Shown in pieces: positions 13,301 to 25,300 of a stretch of 64,000 nucleotides of DNA. Origin of the DNA: Branchiostoma belcheri. Its lineage: Eukaryota; Chordata; Leptocardii; Amphioxiformes; Branchiostomatidae. Both the position numbers and the translations under genes were made by a program. Below the pieces are notes generated by a model. That model did no database searches. It was given only the letters and a program-made list of their open reading frames with translations, and was not told where the DNA came from. Each line of letters begins with the position of its first letter. Position 1 is the stretch's first letter. The stretch covers positions 2,209,759 through 2,273,758 of the forward strand of contig NW_017804165.1 in assembly GCF_001625305.1 (NCBI RefSeq), in the 5' to 3' direction.

Positions 13301-16300
13301 CACATAATTAAAGCATGTTAATTATAGGTTCAGAGTAGATTATTGCAGAAAAACAGATGCCTCCTCAGATAAGCGAGGCAGTAATTTCTCACCAGACATC
13401 AGTCTGGGTTCATTAGACTGGGTGTGTCATTAAGGCTTTGCTACCATAGTTACCTAATCAAATGTCACATCTTCAAAGTAGGGTGACACTCTCAAGGGGA
13501 AGCTCATCAGTTTTCAGCTATTGTTAAAATTCATATAACGTTATTGTAGTTAACTGAAATGTTCTTGGCATTCATTACAGCCAATGTATCCTCCCTTGGA
13601 TGGTTAAGATTGTACATCTTCAGTATATCTGTGCCTACATACTAGAGTAGAGAGTTTGAATCAGTAATATCAGCAAGTTGATTACTATTATGGTAAATTT
13701 TTGATCTTGCATGCCCTCAAGATCCAAGGAGAGTTGTCAACTTACATGTAGCTGTATGTCTGTGATTTGTTTCACACATAAATTTGCTTCTCTGTGGCAA
13801 TTTACTTTCACAATAAGCACTTTACATTGGAGCCTTTGTTGTGCATTAGTAACCCTGTCGTAATCTACAGTCTCTTAAACCTTTAAGGAATTTTCCATTA
13901 TCTGCATTAAGACTGTTGAACTGAGCTGCACATGTAATGTAAAGCTCTTAAGAAGGTGAGGCATTATGGCAGAGGGCAAAAGGGCAGACACTTGGAGCAG
14001 GCACACTGATACACATCCAAGCCATTACACTCTTGTCATGCAGCTATCTGGACACATTTGGAAGATGAAAATCATCTCTGGCAACATGTTACAAGAAAGT
14101 GGCAGTTTCTCATATGTACTTTTTTTTAGATGAAAAAAATTGCACATTGGATACAGTGAGAGATGTAGTGTGGTATTATTCCAGCAAGAGTAGGCTAGGT
14201 CACACTGCAGAGTTTTGTACAGAAAATAAAACTTGTTGATCAATTAAATAGTCTATTTTCAGACTGAGGTCAGGTTTTCCCCATGTAAGTAAAAAGTTGC
14301 TCCATCAGCAAAATATACACTTGTAAGTATTAAATACTGTATCATCAAATATTGTTGAATGTTTGCTCTTCTTCTGTTGTTGTAAATTCATAGTGCTATG
14401 ATGGTTCACCAGAACTCTAAGCAGATTTAACAATACTTACGAAAACAATCAACAAGTTTGTTTGTTACGACTCAGAGCCATTGTTGTTCCTTAAGGTTGA
14501 CAGTTTGCAAGGTGTGTTCAGCGGACCTGACGTGTATGTAGCAGCCGGGAAGGAAAACTTCAAGCCCATGAATGGCCCCATAGCCTACGCCCCCCACCCA
14601 CCCAACAAGCCACCCCGGGACAGAGAGAGCAGGGCCACACGAGACACGGACAAGAGAAGCCCACTGAAGCCCACCGAGCCCAAGAAATCAAGTGAGTGCT
14701 GCTTTCATTGTCTTGCATAGTATGCTGATGCATTCTTCTAGACGTATATACTATGCATTTTCTTTAAGTAAATTATATAAACATGATGGAAAATTTGGAA
14801 ATGTGCTATTTTTGTGTTTGCCAGTTCATGCCTGGGACATTTTGTTGGAAAGAGCTGTTTATTTCAGGATTGATCAGTGCTGGGTTATAGCTTGGAACAA
14901 TGATAACAGACAGCAGTATACTGGTATAGCATTTAATTTAGATGAAAGTGGCAAAAGTACAGATAAACTCAAAAGTTTCCATTGAATTCAATTATTTTCC
15001 AATGACTTTTCCAACTCTCGCAACCATATAATCAGCACCAAGGACAGAACTTCCACTCTGTTGATCACATTTCATATTTTTAAAGGAGTGTGATTATATC
15101 TGAACCAGTAGTTTGTCTTACTTTATAAGACCCAGGCCTGAATGCACAGAAGAGGAATGGGAAATGAAATGATTAAACCAAATCTGTTTTTGATTGAGGT
15201 TCCCCAAAATATATCCGGAGAAGTCAAAGTTGGTCACTATTTCTCTTCTCATGATTATCAGTTGGCTTGCTTAGAAAATCTTTATCCAAAGCATTGAAAT
15301 GCTGTTATCCATTTTGGGAGCATCAAATCATCCTTGTTATACATGGTAGCAACAGTCACAGGCATCAATCATTGCTGCTTTGCTCCAGGAGTGTTGCCAA
15401 GTTAGATTGAATCATACATGATTAACACCTACAGCTGCCTTTATATACATATCTACATCTACGTGTAGGCTCTAGGGTAGATGCTGGGCTGACAGCTTGC
15501 TAGTGCTAATGAGTGTGCACTATCATCAAATGTATCTCTTATCGACATACATTTCCCTGTGGTATGACCTCATTTAGGTTGCATATAGTGCATCAAATGT
15601 TATCTATCCCAATGCACCTGTATTACAGACAAGTTTTTTCCCTTTAGATTAGCAGTATGAAAGTGTTTCACAGCTTGAAACAGCTTCTATTCCAGGTACA
15701 CATCAGCATATGGGACTAAAACTCCCCCAGAATGTTTGACAGCTCAGTGTTACTTCTTTTCTTTTGGTGAAATTTGTTATATCCACATTATCCTTGCAGC
15801 CATTTTGGTTAAAATTTGCTGCTATTATGCTGACACAGACAAACCATTTCTGTGGAGGTCAGATATGGAGTTTATCCTGTACTGTACATGTATTACAAAT
15901 ATCAGTGATACCTTCTGACAGTTTGATCTGGCCCAGAAAAACAAACCACGTCTGTGCTTGTCATGATTTCTGCAAATTTCATCCTACATGGCGGCGGGGA
16001 TAACAGAGCAGCAGCAGGCCACGGGAGCGTAGTCCGCACTGCCAGGCTGCCGTGCAAAGTCCCGGATTCAAAGGAAGCCCCTGCCGGAACAATTAGACAC
16101 AAAGTCCTTCAAAGCCAGGGTGATCTGGCAGATGGGAACATGGAGACTGTTAATAGAAGTCTAGTTGTGAAACGTAATGAGTGTGTTAGTTATAGCATGC
16201 CAAGCAGGCCACAAGAGGTTACTGTTGGATTTGTAGTGGCAGGGAATGGAAGGTCACACGTAGGAGAGAGTGCTGATAGACTGCACGATAGTAGAGGTAC

Positions 16301-19300
16301 TTCTGTGTCTCAGAGTAGTAGAAGCACCATGGAAAATGCCCACAGTAGTAAGGGCAATATTCAAAAGAACTCACGTGGAGCAGCAATAAAGAAAATACCA
16401 TCCCAGCCCTTGACTAATAGCAAAGAGGATGGAGACGAAAGCTTAGAGACTGAAGTCTTTGCATCTGTGGATGGTGATAACAGCAACACTGCTGCAACTG
16501 CTGCAGAAAGTGCACACTCCAACTATAATGGTAGAACTCGTAATGGCACTTGGGAGAGCAGTGAACAAGTGAGTGATATCAACGATGGCATACATGACAG
16601 TAAGCCTGAAACACAAGATGATGTCCAAATGGGAGATGAAGCTGAAAGCATACAAAATACCCCATCCTCTAGGGTCCATGGCTCACGACAATCTCAGTCT
16701 AAGAGTCTGTACAGAGAGGATGTCAGGTCCAGCAGGGATTCTAGTGAGAGACTTGCAAGTAAGGAAGACATTGCCCCACGTTCCCCTCACTCTATTGAAG
16801 GCGACAGAGATGATGAAACCGTGGTGAGGTCAACAGTTGAAGGTACTGCAGTGGAAGGTGCTGTAGGCAGTGTAGAAAAGGTGGGGAATGGCAGTGTGGC
16901 CGGGAAAGGACGTACCATGGGAGGCAGTGACACAGGGATCCAGCAGCGAGTGATGGGAACATCAGAAGTGTCTCCTGAGGCTGACAGCCTACAGAAGTCT
17001 GAAGGGATTAGGAGGAACATGGCTCAGAACAAGCAAGAACAGGGTCGGAAGCAGCAGCAAAAGAAGAAAGCATCGGTGCCGGCGCCAAAGAGGGGGCAGC
17101 TGCCCAAGGTCAATGGCACTCAGAACGAAAGCCATCAAGTGGATTCCAGGCTTGTACGGAGACATGAGACAGGCAGCCTACACTTACCTGACCTAAAAAG
17201 TAACAAAAGAAACAACGGTATGAGGCACACAAGGGAGAGGGAGATGCAGAGAAGTACTCAACCTGCGAGGAGGACTAGGGTAGATGGCAGAGAACTACCT
17301 TCAGTGGCAGCACCAGATGTGCAACATGCAGAACTGGAGGACATTTTAACCAATGAGTCTACCGTTCCAAAAAACGTGCAGGGTGGGATGGGAGGGAAAA
17401 GTGAGAACCGAGAGGTGTCACAGAAACAGCAGCTCCAGCAGAGGAAGAAGAAGATCCGCATAGATGACACTTTCCCTCACATCCCACTCTGGGTTCTGTG
17501 TATTGTCCAGAAATATTTCTCCATGTATCGACGTCAGCATGAGAAGGTCATGAAGATTCAAGTAGTTGTGGAAGAGTTAGAAAAGCATGGCAAGAGGGGG
17601 ACAGTTCCACGTAGTGTTAAGGTCGTATTGTCCAAGCCAACTGTATCGTCTGAAGATAAGCAAGTAGTAGAGAAACATTGGTCAGAAGTAAGGGAGGCTT
17701 GCGAGGGGTGGTGCCTGTCCACGGTGCTGAATGCAAGAAAGCAGGAACACAAACGTCTAATGGAGGGACTTGAGAGCATCAAGCGAGAGTTTGACCAAGA
17801 GCTAACACAGGTGATTTCTGATAAAGGTAGCAACTACCAGTTAGAAGGAGAAGATAACAGGGACCTTCAGTTAGATTCACATCACCTGGATCATTTCTAT
17901 GAGCAAGCCAAGATCATGTTCATTCGGATGATCCAGAAAGTCACAGGAGTTGCTGGAGGAAGTACCAACTTCCAGCAAGCTGCCCTTCCAACAAAAACAC
18001 TACGTCTTAGGCTAGGCAAAGAAAAGAAGAAGAAAAAGTCCATGTCTGACTACCAAGAGCTGTACAAGATCCACAGTTACGAAATCGACACGGAGTTACA
18101 GCACAAGAGGCTTGGACCTGGAGGGATGCTGGAGATGAGTAATTCTACAACCCTTGACAGCACTCCTAGACGACAAAGGCTAAGACGACAAACACCGTTT
18201 AGGAGACTTAGGCGACGCTAGTTGTCATGTTGGCTCAGATTTGATTTTTATAGGAAAGAGGCATTTTTTACAGATTGAGCAAAAGGACAGTCTTCTGTAC
18301 TATACAGAAATTAACAAATACTCAATTGTGCCAGGTTACCTGTGTTAGATTATTACTTTGCATGCTGAATGTGTTTTTAACTTGTTGTGCCAACACCATG
18401 AATGACAAGTGCTCATATGTGAATGTTTTAGTGAGTCACCTTCGGGCAGAACAAGGTAATGTTACAGATTAGGCAATCCAGGAAAGGTTGAATGGCACAA
18501 CAGTTCAGACATGGTAGTGGAAAGTGCATTGCTGTGCCTGAGGCGGTAATTATCGTAGCGCAGAGAAGGTAATCTCCTTACCACACTGGCAATGTTGTAG
18601 TCAGATACCATGCTGAGTTAATGGTCTGCCTCTTATATTTATAGCTGCTTATTTCGATGAAGCACGACTGTATTTCTGTGCAGGTGTCACATTTTGTACA
18701 TTAACAGCAATTTTGTTGGCCACAAGGCAACCTCTGATGAAGCCTGAGGCCATAGCCTGTTTAACAAGTTTTCCATAATGAAATAAGGTCAACGGGTAAA
18801 GAAAAGGTTTGATTGTGATCTTTCTTACCTGGAATATTCCAACCTTTAATATCATACGAAACATTAGGTAATTCAAAGCGTGTGTTGCTTTCATGACAAT
18901 TTGATTTTAATAACTTTTGCATTCCACAATGAAAAACACAACATTCTTTACATTCAACTTTTCTTAACATTACATGAAACAAGTAACAGTAGTTTTGCTG
19001 GTTGATAGATGTAACTTGAAGTGGCATCAAATTATAGGTGATAGCCTAGGATCTATTTACATGCCATTAGATTTTCTTTTCAACATAAAAGACACAAAAT
19101 TAGCTATAGTTACTAAAATAAGATTTCCATTGATTAATAAATAATTATGCTACCTACATGTAAATTAGTTTGAGCCTATTCAAATTATGTAACTGCTATA
19201 TTTTGAGTATTTAAGTTAGAAAAACATAGACTAGTTTTAATTGATATTGTCTTAAGAACCTATATACTAGTACTCTGACATGACATATGAATACCTAACA

Positions 19301-22300
19301 GTATACTTTTTACTGTAGTAATTCATGAAAATTGGGCTGTATGCTTTTTAACATGTATCTATCAGCAAGACTTGACTGCATGTAGCCGCCATTTGATGGT
19401 GTTTTGAATAGTGAAGGTACATGTATTGACTGTGCAGATTTCATGCGCTGTACCAGCAGAGATAGTTGATGTTCGATAAGGCTAAGTTATTTGTTCACTG
19501 TTACTTCTAACCTATTACGCTGACATATCAGTAGATGGAGTACACTGTATACAGAATAAGATGATAAGATAGTACTGAACAGGTGTATTGTAGAGCTTAC
19601 TTACACTGAGTAGATATGACTAAATTAAGTTGAGTGTGTTCTGTGTTGAGCAATAAAGTCTTTATGTGCCAGTTAGTAACAATTTGTCATTTGCTCATTT
19701 TCCAGACTTCCATTTCATAACAAATTATCTGATATGACAATGCACCCGTTGGTGCATAGAATGTGGTTGACCGCATGTCAGGTGTGAATGTAGTACGTGC
19801 AAAGCACATTGAGCAAGCTGGTGATCTATACCCTTGTCAGCCTCAGGTGCTACCTTGTAAATTCTCAAGTGCAAATGTGTTGTACAGAGACATCAGACTC
19901 TCATATATCTGCCTACACGTATGTGGTATATATCCAGTGATCCCCTCAGGGCACACCAGAAGGATGACGTACACAGATACTTCACTTGCAGTTATGATGA
20001 CCGTTGTAAAAATAGGGTTGATGGAAGGTTTCCTTCATTTCCGTTAGCAATGTAAGATGAAGGCTGAGGTTGAAAGGCTGTATCAACGCCCTTGCCTCTG
20101 TACAGCTGGCCATGGCATGAAAAACAAGCTGCCACTTCGGCCTGTCTACATCCATCTATGGGTGTTTTAATTTCCTGTCCTGTCAAAGGGGTTGAGAATC
20201 CATTGACGTCAATACCAGCTGTTGGCATTTCCTTCAATGTATCCATGATAATGCCTGCAGTACTTTCACCAGGGAGGAGATAAAAGCCTCGCCCAGATCA
20301 ATCTTCAGTGGATCCTGTTTATTACTTACAAAAGGTGGAAATCAGTGTTATTCAGGTGATCGGCAACCTGGAAATGTCAGTTAGGTTTCTTTGAAAAATA
20401 ATCCATCACTGTTTTAGAGATTTGCAGTCTTTTTTTTTTAATTACAATGTTTTATGATAATTTATTCTTATGGCTTCAATATCTTGAATGTGAAAAGGTC
20501 TCCAAATGATGATACTTTTGTCAAGATAAATAATGATAAACAAGCAAATTGGTAGATGACATCAAATCTGATAAAGTATTCTAGAAATATCTGACAGAAG
20601 TCTTTTTAGGAGTAGAGTTTTTTGTGAAACCTAAATCACAACATGAAAATATTTCAGTGTGTGAGTTCTGTTATGTGTCAAGAAAAAGCAGACAATATAA
20701 ATTTTCAATGACAATGTTTATGTAATATGTAATTAATGATAACAGCTCCAAACCAACATCCTTCTCTAATATATTGCACCAACTGAAATAAATCATTGAA
20801 ATGAGCTAACACCATAATCAAACTGTACTCAGTTCAGAGGAGATCCATAAAGAGGAAAATAGTTAAAAGGAAATGTAATAATTGCAGTGTAGAATCATCC
20901 CATAAATATATAGCTTCCATTTTAATGTCTGTCGCTGATAACACAAGCCCCCTTGCAACACTCTGTCATCCTGCTTATTTTCTGAATAACTGTAACAGTT
21001 ACATGTACATGTTAGAGGGTCATCATAATCATCATGGCTTATACATGTAGCTGTAGCACTCCAACCAAGGGGTTAACTGCACAAAAATGATTGATGTGTA
21101 CTTTCAAACCGAACCCGTCACTCAAGACCAGTCAGTTACAGGATACTCTGGATAATTAGCTTGCTCATAAGGAAGGTGAACAGAAATACATGAATTTGAG
21201 GTACATACATGCAGATTAGAGGCATTGATGCAGATTCTAGGCAAGTGCCGTACAGAAAACCTAGCTTTGTCCCTGCATGATTCATACTGCAAAAAGCTAA
21301 TAAGAACTGTCAAGTACTGACTCCAAACTTATCAATCATACGCTCAAGTTCCTGTGAACTGACAAACCATACTAATATCCTACTCAGTTTCTGCACTTAT
21401 CTTGAAAGAAACCGAAGGACTTATTTCAAAAATTGAAGAGCAAAACTGCTTTTTGAAGAGTATAGTGGGTGAATGAAAATTCACAGTGAGTGCTCTCAGC
21501 TTTAAAAGTGTTACTTTGATTTCACAAAAGTACACATTTGTCAAGAATTCTCAGTCATACAGGGCACTCCATCAGTTTGTAAGAGTAGCAGTTTCTGATG
21601 TGACCTTAACAGTTACAGTAGTCACTGTAGTGCCATGTTGATATATGATGCAGTGTAATCAGGAATCTCTGCATCCTCCCATTTCACAGAGCCGATGGTC
21701 TTCTCTAAAGTCAGATTCGTTTAGTTCCACCTTTTACTGTATATAAAGGTATAGTGTTCGGCACTTGTGAGGACACAAGAAGTTTGAAGAGGCTCGTCAC
21801 TGCAAACTCTTCAAAAGTCATCCCCTCTTCTAGATCTAGTGGTGTTGCTGGCATTGTTGTGGCCACAGCCAATTGAGCTCTGTAGTCCTGGGATCTGCAC
21901 ACTTCTCTCTTTGTTGTCCCTCTGCAGCAGGCCTAACAAATGAGAAAAACAAACTTGTTGAGTCTTTCAATGGGATTGAACTTGTGTTGCCATTCCCATG
22001 GCAACTGTGTGAGATGCTGCAGTTGTACAGTTAAGACTACTTATATTTTGGTAGATCTCTCACATATGACCACAGAAGGATTTGAATGTGTATTGTTTGA
22101 ACCAGAGATGGCATGTATTTTGTTGGGAAGAGATAGATCATACTGTTAGCGGCTAGTATCCAGCCATAGTCCCTACAATTGTAAACAGACTGTTGTCCAT
22201 TGAGTAGCAAAGCTTAATGAAAAGAATTAATACAGAGTGTCAGCATACTTAAAAAAGTGTATACTAGTACTATCAAAAATATCCATCATTATTGACCCTT

Positions 22301-25300
22301 ATTTTGATAACTAGACATCAGACTATATGTTGCACCTAAGGTCTGTAAAACTTCACCTAGTCAGGTCCCTTTTCCTACATGTACTTAGCTAGCCTGTGTT
22401 ATCACACCTGTAACATGTTGCCCCACTTCCCCCCTTCCTTGGCTAGTTGATGGCTGGCAACGTGAAAACACAGCGGCGGTGCAGCCTCTCCAGGAAGACA
22501 AGGCACCCCTTTCAGGTATCAAATCTGACCAGGGAGTCCACAAAGGCATTGGACTGCCATTTCAGCACCAAGGAAAGAGAAAAACCCAAAAGAAGAGAAA
22601 CAAAAAGAAAGCCTCAGGGTTAAGAGACATTGTGTACCACAATCCATTGGAGACCAAAGTAACACTTTGGCTACTTGAGGAGAATCAATTTGGGAAGAGT
22701 AATCTGGAAGGTTGGCTACAACCAGAAAACACTACCTCAGAGGCTTGTTTTGAACTACAAAAGAGCAGCCTACAAGATTGTTCTGAACAGAAAATGGGTA
22801 ATCAGAAAGATCTGCCTCAAGGAAAGAGTAAGCATGAAAGTTATATGAAACATGACAAAAAGGGTCAAAAAGATCCTTTGGAACAAAGTATCCAGAAAGG
22901 CAATGTGGAAGATAAAAAATGGAAACCAAAAGGTCGATTGGAACAACTCCCGAAGGAGGAGGAAATGGCCTTTGATTTGGACGGTAGAACCCCAAGTCTG
23001 CTCATGTCAGTCAAGTCAGAGGATTTAAAAAAACCTGAAGATTACCTCGACCACATTTCACCTAAATCGACAGATCTATCGGAATCTGCCAATAAGGAGT
23101 TTGACATTGTATTGGATAAAGGTGAACTCTTTCAGGAGTTTGTTTACAGTGACACATTTGAGGACAGCGGGAGTGAAGTGTTTGAAGATATTCAGCTCTC
23201 AGAGAGAAGCTGCACTGTGTATGATGTTGAGTTAGCTGCAGTGCAGCAATGTCCATCTAGTGGTTTATATGGCTCAATGCAAAACATGGAAAACCAAAAA
23301 CCTGAAAATGTCAATATGTCAGGTGGTGAGGATGAAGGCTGGCAGTGGCTTACAGATGTGGCATCCTTTTATTTTGACCATGCCTTGGCAAAGAAAGCCC
23401 CCGAAGTCCAGAACAAAAATCTTCTCCACACACAAAAATATACCAAGAAAGAGAAACAGTTCTTCCTTTCTAGACATCCTTGGAAGTAACTCAGTCTTAA
23501 TCTCATGTCACTTGGAGATGAATTAATTGAGCACTTTGGACATACATGAAATGCCTACTAAATATTAATTATATTTAACACCTTGTTGTTACTTTTTCAA
23601 ATTTGATGCCACCATCTCTAAATTAAAAGGAACACTGTCATTGACAGACACTGATGAGAGGTAATGAATATGCGCAATGAAAGCTTTAGGGAGGATGAAA
23701 GTGTTAAGAGAGGATGAAACTACATCAAAAAGCTAAGAGAATAATTTATGGCAACTTCAAAAGAACTCTAACTAAAAGGAGACTACCTCATAAAGCTAAG
23801 AGAATAATTCATTGTGACTTCAAAAGAACTGTTAGTGACTTGCGTCGACACTGACTTATCAACGCTTGACTTCTCCAAGTCATTAGAACAGCTAGCTCAT
23901 TAACTGTATCAAGTGAAGGCAGAAATCGTATTTTCATGCACCTGCCTTGTTTAAAGACTTTCCAGACAGGATGCGATGTCCAAAATAGACTTTGCTAGAT
24001 CATATGATTTGACTGACCAAGCAGGAGGGATGGAAACAAAAAGAAAGTGACAGAAGTTGGTGGCTATAGAAATCCTTGTGGACACCTGGTCAGAAGCAGA
24101 TACATGTGCCTCAGGGACAGCTGCTTGGGGTCATGACGGACACTTTGACTGGACTGTGGACAGGACCTGATGACATGAACTGTATGACTGGACAGACCCA
24201 GACTGGTTGTCTTATTGTGAGATCACAGAGTCTAGACTACAACAACATAAGACTGGACTGGACCAAAATGGACTGGTCCTGTACAAGGACAGGTTAAGTG
24301 ACTGGAGACTGAACCTCATGGACTGAATGACTGTATATGAGCAGACTGAACAGACCTGGACTGTACTGCAACATACTTTACTGTGCCAGACTGTACTGTT
24401 ACTGAGACCTAGACTGTTCTAAGACTTCTATTTTCTTTCCTTATGATGTCCAGGTATTAAATACCACAAAGATGAATTGCACATTCCAACTATTGACACA
24501 TCTTACCTGAAATTCACTGAAACAATTCGAAGAGAACACAACTTACTAAAATTAGATTGTTCTCTTACTGAAATCTTTTGACCACATGGTATTTTATACC
24601 TGGACATTAAAAGACTGACCTGTCACAAAGACTGAATGATGTTCTACAGACCATATGTGCACATTGTACCATAGGTTCACTCAATTACTCTTCAGCTATT
24701 ATAGTTTTTCAGATTTATACTTATAAAATTCAGTTTGTTTTCATAATCTTTATCACTCAGGTATAAACAGGTTAGATTTGCATTTTGTTGTGTTAGAAAT
24801 TATATAAAATGGAAGTCACAATGTTTTCTATTACCTCAAATTTCTACCAAATTTTTAAATCAAGGCCCCTAGATTATAGGCAGAGTATTAAATAGAAATT
24901 TGACAATTCCAATTGGAAGCATATGAATAGGCAAAGGCTTGCAATTGTAGACTTGATTGAAAGCTTCACATCGGACAGGCAACAAAGACTCATTTAGCTC
25001 TGTATGTTGCATGTAGCAAGATCTATGTATATGTTGAGTTCAACATGCAATGCTAGCATTCATCTGACAAAGAATTATTTCTCCATCACTGATGAAGAAT
25101 GACGTTGGACTGATTAGATATATCAGATCCGTATGGAACGGCTGTTCCTGACAAGAAAAATACTACTTGCATCTCCCAGACTAACCATTCATTCAAACTT
25201 AAAAGCCTCTGTTAGACCAAGCCGGTTCAGAGTTTTAGAGATCATAGATATCTATCACTTTGAGATGAAACAATTTGCTTTAAACCAGATGAAGTGAGTA

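Noticed and set aside
16018-18221. Reading the 16-kb open frame as an independent intronless gene starting at an in-frame ATG
   Set aside because: The frame extends upstream of any ATG to acceptors in the exact phase required by DCX exon 2, making a spliced tail the simpler reading, though not proven.
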